This document shows positions 10,764 to 63,985 of a DNA stretch of 64,000 nt, in pieces (within the stretch, counting starts at the first letter, position 1; every line of letters begins with the position of its first letter). Source of the stretch: Lamellibrachia satsuma. Taxonomy: Eukaryota; Annelida; Polychaeta; Sabellida; Siboglinidae. A model generated the notes under the pieces. The model was not told the DNA's origin and did no database searches. It saw only the letters and a program-made list of their open reading frames with translations. The position numbers and the translations under genes were made by a program. The stretch covers positions 1,187,752-1,251,751 of the forward strand of contig BSQZ01000009.1 of the NCBI GenBank assembly GCA_033239005.1. The letters are read 5' to 3'.

Positions 10764-11751
10764 TCACAACATCAGTAAGTTCATCCAGGCTATCACGTAA
10801 TCCCGAAAAACATCCCAGTCAGTACAGTCTAAACAACACTGCAGTCTAGCTATACTGTATTCATTCCACACCTTGACCTGTCGTCCAACACATTTTGCGC
10901 GCTTCAGAAGGCATCTATACATAGGAACCAGGTGAACAGTATTGTGATTGGCGTTGCTGATCGGTGGCTTGGCTATGGATCTATACGCATTAGGCGCCGA
11001 AGCACAGGTCAATAGTCTGGTTCATGCGGGTTGGGCACGTGATGTACTGGTGGTAGGTAGGCAGACTTTGCTTAAGGCTGCACTGATTGAAATCACCCAG
11101 TATGAACTTGGGTGCATCAGTAGACAAAGCGTCAAGTTTCTGTGTCACATCACAAATATGCTGGGCGGCTCGATCCATATTGGCTCTGGGGTGTGTGTAA
11201 ACAAGTCACAAACAATTTAGGAAATTCGCGAGATACAGTGGCTGTAGTGAAACAGTTAACAGTTCAATGTCAGGGGTGCAGAGCCGATCACACACAATCA
11301 CATTTTTGCACCAATGTTCATTTTCGCTTCCTTGTCACGGTTAAGCTGGGTAGGATATCCAAGTCCCTCTATAAAAGTTCCCTGGTCAGACACAAACAAT
11401 TTAGGAAATTCGCGAGATACAGTGGCTGTAGTGAAACAGTTAACAGTTCAATGTCAGGGGTGCAGAGCCGATCACACACAATCACATTTTTGCACCAATG
11501 TTCATTTTCGCTTCCTTGTCACGGTTAAGCTGGGTAGGACATCCAAGTCCCTCTATAAAAGTTCCCTGGTCAGACACAAAGCTGTCAAACCAGGTTTCAG
11601 TGAATGCCATGAGACAAACGTCTGTATTTGCAAATTTTTTTACATTACCATGAAGTTCGTCCATCTTAAGACCTTTCAAAGACCGTACATTTGTCAAAAT
11701 CATGGATGGTAGAGGGGGCTTACATGTCATTCTCCTTAGTCTCTGTCGCAC
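10764..11751 (-). pseudogene. Endonuclease domain remnants of the same LINE
   Basis: Minus-strand pieces in order are: 11560-11751 with SMILTNVRSLKGLKMDELHG, then DVCLMAFTETWFDSFVSDQG (N-terminal endonuclease strand with its catalytic Glu); 10990-11178 with APKFILGDFNQCSLKQSLPT and TRMNQTIDLCFGA (GDFN motif, then the IDL box); and 10764-11012, continuing toward the linker. Between the first two pieces lies a 184-bp tandem duplication that breaks the frame. The order and spacing agree with an AP-type endonuclease upstream of the RT at 9237-10062. Confidence 0.75.
11207..11574. repeat. 184-bp perfect tandem duplication inside the LINE
   Basis: Copy 1 (11207-11390) and copy 2 (11391-11574) both begin CACAAACAATTTAGGAAATT and end CCCTGGTCAGA. 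I see one difference (GGATATCC versus GGACATCC). The near identity within a heavily decayed LINE points to a recent duplication or an assembly artefact. Confidence 0.9.
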
Positions 11752-11982
11752 ACCACCCCTTCGTCCTCATTTACCCTCCCATCTGGTGTCGTTCTGCGTC
11801 AATTCGGGAGGAAAGTCAATGCTGTTGAGAAAATTTGAATCTTGGTGTGCACAGGTGTTCAAGGCCAGTAAATACGGCTAAGTCCATCATGATGGATAAG
11901 TCCATGCTGGCCGAAGCACAGGTGACTCAAAGTCGAGAGCACCACAAGCAGTCCAAGGAGCAGAAACTTGCAGTCTTCCATA

Positions 11983-12086
11983 TCCAGCTTAACCGTGACA
12001 GGGAAGCGAAAATGAACATTGGTGTAAAAATGTGATTGTACATGATCAGCTCTGCACCCCTGACATTGAACTGTTAACTGTTTCAC
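11983..12086. repeat. Inverted copy of part of the 184-bp unit
   Basis: Plus-strand 11983-12086 (from TCCAGCTTAACCGTGACAGG to GAACTGTTAACTGTTTCAC) is the reverse complement of the central part of the 184-bp unit at 11207-11574, with a few changes. The 5' part of the LINE is therefore present in both orientations about 0.4 kb apart. Confidence 0.85.
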
Positions 12087-12475
12087 TCATGCACACATTA
12101 TAATCATAGTGCATGTCACTTGTCATTCCTAGCATAACTAGTAATGTGTATGCAATGTATATATTGTCTAATCATTATTTGTGTGTATTTATTTTTATTA
12201 TTATTACTATTATTTTTAGTCTGTTTCACTGTCTACTTATCTGCCACTTTTATAGAATGGTTTTATGTATATATCGCAGTCACGTCTGTTCTTACCCGAG
12301 ACATATTTCTCAATTTCATTGTTGAGACAATAAAGAATTATCTTATCATACGGCGACCACAAAAAAGCGTTATAAAATAATAATATAACAAATGCGGTGA
12401 GAGTCGAACAGCTGCTGGTCGCCAGAGTACTATTTAAAATGTGAACATAACTTAACAAATATAAGACTAGCATAT
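12087..12475. other. AT-rich spacer, no gene seen
   Basis: The spacer between the LINE and the Penelope element. A TTATTATTACTATTATT run lies near 12195-12215. No coding evidence. Confidence 0.4.
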
Positions 12476-12546
12476 CAAATAACTTCCATTTTACATATCC
12501 AAGGTGTGTTTAGTTTAGTTTTCATCAACGTGTCACGTTGATTTCA

Positions 12547-14222
12547 TCAGTACCTATGACGCTTGATGACGTCATCGTACACGTGAAGCAGTTCATAATT
12601 GCCCTCGTCTCTGTTGATGGGTGTTCTAGTTTTTCTGATCCAGATGGCTTCTTTGATGTGCCGGATTTTTCGGTTGGGTTCCTTGTCTACAATGTTCACT
12701 CCCTCCCAGTCTATGATGTGGTTTTCAGTTGTCGCATGGTCTGTAAGGGCGGATTTATTGATGGTAGACATCAATCTTTTTTTCCCGCTCCTTGTGTATT
12801 TCTCTTTTTTTGTGTTGTCTACATCCTTTCTGTGTTCCTCCAGTCGTGTTTTTAGTAGTCTTCCTGTCTCCCCAATGTACTCAACACCACAGTTCTTGCA
12901 TGGTGTTTGGTACACCAGTTCACCCTGTTCTTCAAGCTCTACTTTGTCCTTGGGATGTACCAACAAGCGCCTGAGGGTGGTGTGGGGACGCATAGTTGTT
13001 GCTACTCCATATTACTTCAGTACTCTGTGTACTCTCTCTGAGACCCCCTCTACGTATGGGATGACTATTTGGCTCCTGTCATTTCTGTCATTTGTTTTTT
13101 TCTTGTTCTTTTTCTTCTTACAGCTATCTGTCACCTTGTTCAAGGCCCAGGACGGATAGTCACATACTCTTAGAGCTTCTCTCAAGTGTTCCACCTCTTC
13201 CTTCTTGTCCCCCTCCTCTGAAGTCATCGTCTCACACCTGTGCATAAGGGTTCTGACCACTCCTAACTTCTGATGTTTGGGGTGGTGGGACGCAAAGTTC
13301 AAGTATTGGTCGGTCTGTGTCTTCTTCCTGTACACTGTAGACTTCACACTGCCATCTTCCTTTCTGGTGAACTTCGCATCCAGGAAGGGCATGCTGTTGT
13401 TCTCTTCATCTTCCCGCGTGAAAATGATGCTCCCTGTGGGGTCTACAGTGTTCATGTGTTATTGTAATTTCTTTGCCTTTCCCGTGTGTACCAGGCAAAT
13501 TACATCGTCCACATATCGTTTCCAGTTTCTCGGTTGGCAATCTACCGGTGATGTTGCTATTATTTTCTGCTCCAGGTCCTCCATGTACAAGTTGACAACA
13601 ATGGGGATACCGGACTGCCCATGGCTACTCCATATTTCTGCTGGTAAATTTCTCCTTCAAATCTGAAGTATGTCGTCTCCAGGACAAATTTCAACAACTC
13701 CATGATGTTGTCTACGTTTAGGTTTGTTCTCTTCTTTAGTGTCTTGTCATTCTCTAGCCTTTTTCTGATGATTTCGCACGCTTCTTTGATCGGGGTCTTC
13801 GTGAACAGCGACACAACATCATATGACACAAATGATTCTCCTTCTTCTACTCTCAGCTTTGTCATCTCCTTCACCAGTTCTTGTGAGTTTTCTGTGTGGT
13901 GTTCTGTTTTTCCAACAAGTCGTTGTAGTATGTTGGCCAATTCCCTGGATACTCTGTATGCTATTGTCTGTGTGTAGTCAACAATTGGTCTGAGTGGCAC
14001 TCCCTCCTTATGGATTTTTGGTGATCCATACATCCGTGGTACTTTTTCTAGCGTGGGATACAAGTACCTATACTGATCTTTGGTGATCTTCCCCTCCAAG
14101 GAATTTACCATTCTGATGAGTTCTGCCTTATATTTCTTGGTCGGATCCTTCTTTAACTTCTCATACGTCGCTTCGTCATTTAACATTTCTTTCATTTTTT
14201 CTTGGTATTCTCTCGTTTCCAT
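12547..14222 (-). pseudogene. Penelope polyprotein: RT then GIY-YIG endonuclease, interrupted
   Basis: Minus-strand pieces, 5' to 3': 13560-14222 with VPRMYGSPKIHKEGVPLRPI, SYDVVSLFTKTPI and GVAMGSPVSPLL (RT blocks). A shift near 13600 leads to KRYVDDVICLVHTGKAKKLQ at about 13470-13540, which holds the catalytic YVDD. A TAA follows just before 13455. 13012-13455 gives the RT thumb and linker with MPFLDAKF. Another TAA near 13005 precedes 12547-12993. That last piece reads YQTPCKNCGVEYIGETGRLL, a GIY-YIG core (EYIGETGR), followed by a His/Glu-rich tail ending KEAIWIRKTRTPINRDEGNY. A further N-terminal piece is in another frame at 14176-14400. RT plus GIY-YIG is unique to Penelope-like elements. 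Two stops and at least one frameshift silence it. Confidence 0.85.
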
Positions 14223-14508
14223 GATGACTGTGGCCTTTCCCTTGTCCGCAGGGAGTATAGTGATGGACTTCCCTTTCTGTAGCCCTTTTAAAGCTGTTCT
14301 CTCCTGTCTGGTTATATTTTGTTTTGGAACTATTGCCGACTTCAGGACTCCCGTGATGTCTGCACGAAGTTTGTCTTTTTGTTCTTGTGGTAGGCTCCAT
14401 GTTGCTTGTTCTGCCGCTACGACGAACTCCTCGGTCAGTATTTTCTCTGGCGTTACTGCGTAATTTAACTCCCTTCGCTAATATCTTATTCTGGTTCCCG
14501 GACAGTTT

Positions 14509-14728
14509 AAATAACTTTAATTTTACATATCCAAGGTGTGTTTAGCTTACCTGGTAGAGGCTTTCATCCACGTGTCATGTTGATTTCATCAGTTATTTAT
14601 GAACTGCCTCACGTGTACGATGATGTCATCAAGCGTCATAGGTACTGATGAAATCAATGTGACACGTTGATGAAAGCCTCTACCAGGTAAACTAAACACA
14701 CCTTGGATATGTAAAATGAAAGTTATTT
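14509..14728. repeat. Terminal hairpin of the Penelope element (84-bp arms)
   Basis: Arm 1 (14509-14592) and arm 2 (14645-14728) are inverse copies including CATATCCAAGGTGTGTTTAG and ACCTGGTAGAGGCTTTCATC, around a 52-base loop. Arm 1 also matches 12477-12560 in direct orientation. The arms look over 90% identical by eye. Confidence 0.9.
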
Positions 14729-14893
14729 GATTTGAAAATGAACTATCCTGAAGAATGTTCAGTAATATAAGTCTAGCATGTTAAAGTATTTAACTTGAAC
14801 ATCTGTCATTGTCCCCTTGCTTATGCCTAGATGGGTAACACATGTGGTGGTCTATATGCATGCATGTGTCACAGGGATGTTGACCATTGACTA

Positions 14894-16804
14894 CTGTAAA
14901 TTCTATATTTGTAGCCACGGCTTCAATTACAATAGTGTGTAGGCGAATTGATGATGATGACGGCAAAATTGGGGTGCGGCTTTAAATACAGTCATTTGTC
15001 AAAAAAATTGCGAAAGCTGGCTCATTGTGTTGTCAGTAGTAACGGCTATTAGTGCAATACATAACGGTTTATAATCAGTGAAAAAAACGAAGTCGGATGC
15101 ATCAATAAAACATTGTATTACAATTGCCACTGGTGGGTGACAAATAATTACATAAAAAACCTGTGTCCATAGTGTTCAAAAACTAAGATCAAACATGTCA
15201 AATCATGTCATAGTTAAAATCCTTCAAAACCACTTTCGTCGTCGCTGCCGAAGAACGCTGCCGGTACTGGCATGGCGGCGTCATCCCACTTATCTGTGTC
15301 TCATTACAAGTCATCAGCATCGCTGACTGTGGCCGCGCGCAGCGGCAAACATCGTCAAACATGATGTCGTTGTCCGTTCCATCGAGATTGTTGGAGATGC
15401 GGCACTTCTTAAAGCTGTATTCAATCATGGCAGATGGAATCTCACTCCACGCCTTCACGAGCCATTGTACAAACATCTCCTTGGCTGGCGCATGACTGCA
15501 GCCACCGGGAGTGAGCACTGTGAATCATCCAGTGCTCACACAGACAATCGCATCTGCTGCTTGAATGGGCGATTGATGCTAACGTCAAGCGGCTGTACTA
15601 GTGGCGTCAGACCGCCGGGGATTACAGCAACATCGATGTCGCGCATGGTTTCAGGTTTTGATGTTTTTAAGCTGCGTTACTTTTACGAGGAGTTCCAAGC
15701 TTGCTGGCTTCGTCCGATTGTCAAAGCAACACCATTACCAATGCCTCGTTGGAGTTAACTACATTTACTCTGGTGCAAGATACGGTGTTATAATCCCACG
15801 CACCTGGTATTCTATGCAAGTGGTCCCGTTAACCCGTGCCAGTAAACTGTCTGCGAACTAGACCAATCTGTCAATCAATAGTTCTGAGAATAACGGTTAC
15901 GTCTTGCCGATTGTGTAATCAACATGCATTGCCGTTCCCTTGTTGGAGACAATTGCATTTACAACAGACTGTTTTATAATCCCCTGAAAAGTTGTGTGAA
16001 ATCAGCAATGCACAAGTAAATGCACGAGTAAATAAACAATGTCCAGGCTTGTTGAATTGAATGCGCTAACATTTGATCAAATACTTGTGAGTACTAGAGC
16101 AGTAGGCCAACGATGACACAACAACAGGAACTTTCTAAGAAATAGGTAAAACCACAATATCCGTTCTCACCAGCTGCAGCCAGCTGATCGAGACGTCCAA
16201 TTATTACATAGTTACCAGCTGTCACTCAAACACCTTTGAAGTTGAAACAGCTGGCACAACAACAGACAGACCCCGGGTAGCCTTTTTAATCTACTGCAAT
16301 ACATGCAAAGTTACACATGGTTCTACATAAAACGTCATAAAAAGAAAACTTCTCAACATATTTGAATAATTTAAGCTTTATTGTATAGCCTACATTTCTC
16401 CCACTGGGTGTTTGGACATTCAGCCACCCAGTTATTATCTTGGTAGCACGGTGATATTTGTTTATCTTTATTTTCCGTTTTGACGAAAATCACATAGTAA
16501 TATTCCCATGATTATATGATGTGATGTATTTATTATCATTGTAATACATTAGACTCTTTTAACAATAAAATTTTACCTCATTCATTCATTTATGATTATT
16601 ATTAGCAAACTTTTTTGTAGAACCCATTTAAATTGTTCCTAATTGTGTGCGCTACGGAAATTCGTCACACGAAAGGTTAAAACGGTCTTGGCTCAAAGTC
16701 TAGGTGCAGCTTTAAATACAGTTTTTGCCTGCAACAAACGGTGTGGAGGAAAGTCAGGGTTTATGTCAAAAGTCGGGGTGCGGATACATATAGAGAATTT
16801 ACGG
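14894..16804 (-). mobile_element. pogo-like DNA transposon with TA target duplication
   Basis: The left end reads TA|CTGTAAATTCTATATTTGTA and the right end inverts to TA|CCGTAAATTCTCTATATGTA. The TIRs are therefore about 20 bp, flanked by TA at 14892-14893 and 16805-16806. Sub-terminal GGGGTGCGG motifs occur near both ends. The interior carries a decayed pogo-type transposase on the minus strand. TA duplication plus the transposase remnant place it in the pogo/Tc1-mariner group. Confidence 0.8.
15198..15650 (-). pseudogene. pogo-family transposase C-terminal remnant
   Basis: From about 15640 leftward the minus strand reads TPLVQPLDVSINRPFKQQMR (the 'QPLDVSINKPFK' box of DDE-1 domains of pogo/Tigger transposases) and then meets a stop. 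After a short gap, 15198-15518 gives FVQWLVKAWSEIPSAMIEYS, then FKKCRISNNLDGTDNDIMFD, the well-known pogo/POGK C-terminal block (W..AW..IP...I..SFK.C.ISN.LDG..D). The N-terminal helix-turn-helix and the first catalytic Asp residues were not located. The gene is broken by the stop and probably by deletion. It could transpose only with help from another copy. Confidence 0.75.
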
Positions 16805-16806
16805 TA

Positions 16807-17549
16807 ATAGGTTTATAATGGGCCACGTATGTATGCAAATGGAGTGATATTCAGATTACTACTGATAAAGATGACGGCCATATGCAGATTCTCGGATTTG
16901 ACCACTTGCAGTCATTGGCTGATACTTGTATAGAACACTTTAGAAAGTTCAGTGTCGATCATGTTTAGTGGTGCTACTGTTATAGTTAATCATTATTTTA
17001 TTATGTTATAAGATTTTATGCATGGATAGATTGTGCATGTACTAAGGTGTCAGGTAAGGATCAGGTTGTTGCACTCCCTTTGAAGTTACAATAATTTATT
17101 GCTCTAGAAGGTGGCTGGGAGAGGGCTAATCTTGACCATTCCCTTGTTTGTAAACAACAGTGGAATGACAGCTAATCAGGCAATGCACATGTGAAATTGA
17201 TACCATTGTTGACTGTTGAGTTTATGCTATTAGAGGTTTATACATGTAGAGTACTAGTATTACATTAATACCTAGGGAAATTATGGATAAACAGTAATAT
17301 TATTATACATTAGTACTGATAACATGTATTTTATAGACCATATTGTGAACAGCACCAATGTGTTGAAACTATGGCACTTAATAGATATTTATGTGTCATC
17401 TTATCTTACACTGGACACTATGATATGCAAATAGCTGACTTGTTCTGTTTGTATTTGTACAGGCTCACTCCTTGATGTGGTACTCAAGTTAGATCAGGAG
17501 TGTAAATTGTGCAATGACTGAGAAACTTGGTTTTGTATCATTTTAGTAG
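16807..17549 (-). other. Probable 3' UTR of the Myt1-type kinase gene
   Basis: This stretch follows the stop codon of the last kinase exon (17550) on the minus strand. It has no coding signal. An AATAAA hexamer occurs on the minus strand at 17100-17095, a possible polyadenylation signal giving a 3' UTR of about 0.45 kb. Confidence 0.35.
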
Positions 17550-60080
<42,531 letters not shown>

Positions 60081-61568
60081 TCACTTAAGGACTTCTCTGG
60101 CATAACCAAATACTAGCTATAAGAGAACATGCCCTAATCACCCCTTCTTTAACCAGCAGGATCCACAATTATTGTAATTTGACTATTGTGGAACAACTGA
60201 AAATCTTAAAACAGTTGGCACCACTTTTCAGTTGTTCTATACTAGTCACCAAATGACACCACCAGTGTTAAACAGTTACCTTAATGGCTACAGAAAGAAA
60301 TTTTGGTGTACACTTATAAGAACAGATTCCATGAAAATGTTTTAGGACCCAATTTTAAATTTTCTATTTTTATCTATTGAATCAATCTAGTAAAGTGATT
60401 GTGCAACCACGAAGGTAACATTTCACAATTGCAACGTTTTTGGCAACCTGAAATGAAGCCCAAACTAAGTACACCACAAAAATATGTTTTGTTCTGATTT
60501 TAAAGAATCAAGTATTGGTAATAAACAATATTACACTGATAAGTGATGATACAGTTCAGACTGTAGCAGCCTGTCATTACTTCCACTTTAGTGTCAACCA
60601 AATTCAGACTGTTGCTTGGAATTTTCATTCAAAGTGAGATCAAACATATTTCAGACTGTTGCAGCCAGTCATAATGTCACTGACCAGTATTTCTAAGCAA
60701 GTGACAACAGAATTCAGACCTTCGCAGTCTTTCATTTGTACCAAAAATATTGGAGCATGTTTTGGGGCAATGCACCTAAGAATTACTAAAAACTAGCAAT
60801 TTCTAACAACAATAAAATTTTTTATGCCAGTGGTTTAGTAGGAAAACGTTGTTAAACTTTGTCAACTCTTGTAATCCACAGGCGCCACCATTAAGGTCGA
60901 GAAACCTACGTAATGTGTGCCACTTTCTATAAGTCCTAGTTTTTATCACAGCTCCACCTGGTAGCACTAGTAGTCCATATTTATGGGAAGGAGGCGTAAT
61001 TCTGGTGCAGTGAATACAAGAATAGTCAATAGGATCATAATGCTGACTCTTGGTACAAAGGGTTTAACAGAATAATACTCCGTGTTTATCAATATAAACC
61101 ATGTAGAGATTTTATTGCCAAAAGGCAAAACTAATTTAAATTATTGGTTCTATGTTACAGAGACCAAGGTGCGTTAAAAAGAGCCAGGGATTTGATCTAC
61201 TGTGTTTGGAGTAGCTGGTGCTACTGAACGTTCTGGTTGCTATGAACCGAATATCAGTATCACTTCAGTTATGACAAAAGTAAAATGTGTTTCTAATATC
61301 TTTATTGATAAATATCAACAACGGAGATACTGCACAAAGTCAAACAAAGTAATGATAATTTGATATCAGCATAAAAATGTTTATACACATATAAAGTTTC
61401 ATGACTCACAGATGGCATGATGAAAATGTGGTACAAAATTTGGCTCAATCCAGGTCTGCTCATATACGAAACAATATCTAAAGAATATAGGATTCTACAA
61501 GAACAATTTCTGAGAATTTTAGAGAAGGTAAGTAGAAATTATTTGATACAAATAATTTTGTCCTTGTT
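60081..61568. other. Upstream region of the kinase gene, no exon proven
   Basis: A short CG-containing block at 60880-61000 could be a promoter or first exon of the minus-strand kinase gene. A TTCAGACTGT-type phrase recurs at 60555, 60605, 60650 and 60715. No coding evidence. Confidence 0.35.
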
Positions 61569-61569
61569 G

Positions 61570-61641
<72 letters not shown>
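61569..61641. repeat. (TA)n microsatellite
   Basis: A TA dinucleotide run of about 70 bp ending TACACACG. Confidence 0.97.
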
Positions 61642-61644
<3 letters not shown>

Positions 61645-61748
61645 GAGATCCAAGTTTGACATGGAAATAAGCTACCTCAAACCCATTTTCTGAGATGTCA
61701 CTTATATTTAAAATGTATGTATGTATATTTGGGCTTTATTGTTTTCAG

Positions 61749-61957
61749 GTCTTTGGGGAAGGATGGCATACACTCATACAGGCAGTTCACCTGGTGGGTC
61801 CATGGCAAGCCAGGCCCAAGGCTACACAGGGTCACACCAGCATGTGCTAGCCACCTCATCCGGTCACTTAATGGGGAAGAACATGCAGGCTATCATTAAG
61901 GATAAGAAGACGTTTTTCACTGATTCACTAAAAGTAGCCCCAGGATTTGTAAACGTG
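61749..61957 (+). CDS. Candidate exon of an unknown plus-strand gene
   Basis: The acceptor TTGTTTTCAG precedes 61749 and a perfect donor GTG|GTGAGTC follows 61957. From ATG 61763 the frame encodes 65 residues to phase 0: MAYTHTGSSPGGSMASQAQG, then YTGSHQHVLATSSGHLMGKN, MQAIIKDKKTFFTDSLKVAP and GFVNV. The Ser/Gly/Gln-rich start followed by a charged helix looks like a natural N-terminus, with the first 14 bases as 5' UTR. I recognise no family. The rest of the gene is not evident to the right, where repeats begin by 62.4 kb. Confidence 0.5.
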
Positions 61958-62157
61958 GTGAGTCATATTATACATGTGCAAGCATTGGTTATTTTATAAA
62001 AAAATTCTTGTTATATAAAAGCCAAAACACTCATGTTTTCATTTGTTTAACTTGTTTTCATACATGTGATCAGATGCATATATTTAAGATAAAACTTACT
62101 AGATAATTACTAAGGACAATTCCAAGGAAACAATAGCTGTGGGCAGCACTGTAATTA

Positions 62158-62327
62158 TTACTGTATTGCCGATGTGGGATCAGAACAATTATTATCATAT
62201 TGTACAGGAGGTGGTGCTTCTGTGTCAGTCTGGGTTGCAACGTCCTTAGCCCATGTTCCTACATAACCATGGTTCAGTCTTGTGTGCGTGGCGTACCATA
62301 CAGGTTTGGTATCCATGACAGGGAAGG
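62158..62327 (-). CDS. Candidate terminal exon of an unknown minus-strand gene
   Basis: The acceptor ATCTGTTTTCAG precedes 62327. One frame then reads AFPVMDTKPVWYATHTRLNH, then GYVGTWAKDVATQTDTEAPP and VQYDNNCSDPTSAIQ, ending at TAA near 62158. The Trp/Tyr-rich YATHTRLNHGYVGTWAKD segment and clean splice-to-stop structure suggest real coding. The style recalls small ciliary or sperm microtubule proteins, which is only an impression. Upstream exons would lie to the right and are not identified. It is close to, and converges with, the plus-strand exon at 61749-61957. Confidence 0.4.
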
Positions 62328-62654
62328 CTGAAAACAGATACTGGATATATAACAGAGAAGTCCTCAGTAACTGTATGTAATCTGCAATAATTTTGAAGTA
62401 ACTGTACTCGTACTCAATTACATTGGTCAAAAACATAAAATAAATGTAATCACACTTGATTACATTGCCAAAATAATTGTTATGACGATTACAATTAAAA
62501 ATGTCTTGTGCATATTTCTGTTGCCCAGTTCCCAAGTACAATGTAAGCAGGGAAACATCAGTCTTTTTTTACACCTATTCCATTAGTATGTTACCCTATA
62601 TATTGTAACACCCAGGAAGATGTAAACTATTGCTAAGTGAAAATTGTACACAAG

Positions 62655-62832
62655 GAACCCAACCGAAGAATCCGGCATATTAAGGAAGCCATCTGGATCA
62701 GGAAAACCAGAACACCCATCAACAGGGACGAGGGCAATTACGAACTGCCTCACGTGTATGATGACGTCATTCAGCATCATCGGTACTGATGAAGTCGACA
62801 TGATACGTTGACGAAAGTCTCTACCACTTTTT
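62655..62832 (+). mobile_element. Penelope-like element 3' fragment
   Basis: In the plus orientation the last codons EPNRRIRHIKEAIWIRKTRT, then PINRDEGNYELPHVYDDVI, are followed by GGTACTGATGAAGTCGACAT and GTTGACGAAAGTCTCTACCA. It is a diverged copy of the end of the Penelope element at 12476-12700. Only the end of the GIY-YIG domain and the terminus remain. Confidence 0.85.
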
Positions 62833-62921
62833 TCAATTTGTTATCGCATTTTTTAATTTGTTATCGGTTAAAATGATTTGTAAATGTACTGAATGATCAT
62901 GGAAAGAAACGACAGAAAACG

Positions 62922-63251
62922 ATGCAGCCACGCTTGATCAAGGTGGACTGGTTCATATGTTTTGTGTGGCTTATTCATGATAATGAGAGCCACGTCTTTC
63001 GCTGCAAAGTTTGCATGCATGCGAAAGCAAAGAACGTGTTTGTCACTGGGAAGAACTGCGCCAAGCCCAAGAAGGACGTCTTGGCAAAACACGAGATATC
63101 TACCGACCACCGGAGACTGACGTTGCTGCCGAAGCACCAGATCGACTTCGTGACTGCACGCATCCCTGCGAACGATCATGCGAAGTCAGCGATTATCGCC
63201 CAGATGCTGATCGTGTTGACGCAAGCGAAGCACTGTCTCCCAACAGTTTAG
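62922..63251 (+). pseudogene. Zinc-finger N-terminus of a hAT/ZNF862-like gene, fragment
   Basis: Starting MQPRLIKVDWFICFVWLIHD, the frame continues NESHVFRCKVCMHAKAKNVF, then VTGKNCAKPKKDVLAKHEIS and TDHRR. The CxxC followed by ~26 residues and KHEISTDH is the TTF/BED-like finger found at the N-terminus of ZNF862-type hAT-derived proteins ('W...F.C..C......F..G......D.L..H..S..H'). After the finger the frame stays open to 63251, then stops; no hAT catalytic region follows before 63.7 kb. It may be a single-exon start of a gene or a relic. Confidence 0.5.
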
Positions 63252-63835
63252 AACGCTTTCATACAAGGACGCCTTCAAGATCTGGACGATGAAGAAGCAG
63301 CATCCCGGATTCACTGGTTTAGTGAAAACTTGTGGACACTTGTGTGGTGACGTTCTTTGTGTTGTGTGCCTGGCCAGGTGCTACAGCTGTATTATGTAAG
63401 GGTATTGACTCCTCTTATTTTTGTGACTTTCACCACCCATCCAAGGGGATGCAATACAAAGTGTATCTGGAGTCTGGATTTTTTTCTAGACATAATCCCA
63501 CGACAAAATCCAATGGGACAAATGTGAAAAGTGAACAAAATCCCACATTACAATATTTAATTTAAATTCTCGAAATGTGCTTTAAAATTTTAGAGACATT
63601 TGTGCAATGTAATTATGTTTCATTAACTTGCTTGCCATGTTCCAAGTTGCAGACAGGGACACCAGTTGCCCCCCCGTGGCTTCCATGGTGCCCACAAGAC
63701 CTGTTTGTATGGGTTGCAGTGCAGTGAACATCTGGTAAAACAAGCCAATCATATGGTGTCTTCTACAGGACCGTGGATTATGGGATAGTAACAATCTTTG
63801 AAGACATTAATTTTCCACCCTTATTTCTGTTCACC
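63252..63835. other. No gene recognised
   Basis: The spacer between two hAT-type relics. A possible acceptor CTTCTACAG ends near 63771, ahead of the BED-like frame. Confidence 0.4.
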
Positions 63836-63985
63836 ATGTCTAAGCCACATGTGTATGAAGAATTTGACCTTCCAGTCAACATGACTGGTAACTTTAAAGC
63901 GAAATGCAGACACTGTACAACGGTGGTTTCTGCCTATTCCAAAGCTACATCAAACTTCCTAGGACACTTAAGGAATCTGAGTTGA
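63836..63985 (+). pseudogene. BED zinc-finger start of a hAT-type gene, near window edge
   Basis: ATG 63836 opens MSKPHVYEEFDLPVNMTGNF, then KAKCRHCTTVVSAYSKATSN and FLGHLRNLS, then TGA. The CxxC plus 'TSNF..HLR' is the BED-finger pattern of hAT transposases and ZBED proteins. The frame is lost just where the final 'KH' would stand, so this is a broken copy or the end of an exon. The window ends 15 bases later and continuation cannot be judged. Confidence 0.6.

Larger units (their letters stand above)
8833..11760 (-). mobile_element. L2/CR1-like LINE, minus strand, decayed
   Basis: The 3' end is at the left. The minus strand runs through an AATAAA-like stretch into TGTATTGTATTGTA (plus 8833-8850), a short tandem tail typical of L2-type LINEs. 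Going right there are RT fragments (9237-10062), degenerate linker (10063-10760), and endonuclease fragments (10764-11751). Frames are broken many times. A 184-bp piece near the 5' end is duplicated in tandem. Confidence 0.75.
12476..14730 (-). mobile_element. Penelope-like element with GIY-YIG endonuclease
   Basis: Minus-strand RT and GIY-YIG frames are bounded on the left by CAAATAACTTCCATTTTACA (12477-12496) and on the right by a copy of that end in direct orientation (14509-14592) followed by an inverted copy (14645-14728). Direct plus inverted terminal copies (pseudo-LTRs) are a hallmark of Penelope-like elements. The right inverted copy even repeats the last codons of the ORF (about 14605-14650). 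Frames are interrupted, so the copy is not autonomous. Confidence 0.85.

Noticed and set aside
62583..62801. Minus-strand 72-residue frame
   Set aside because: It is antisense to the Penelope 3' fragment.
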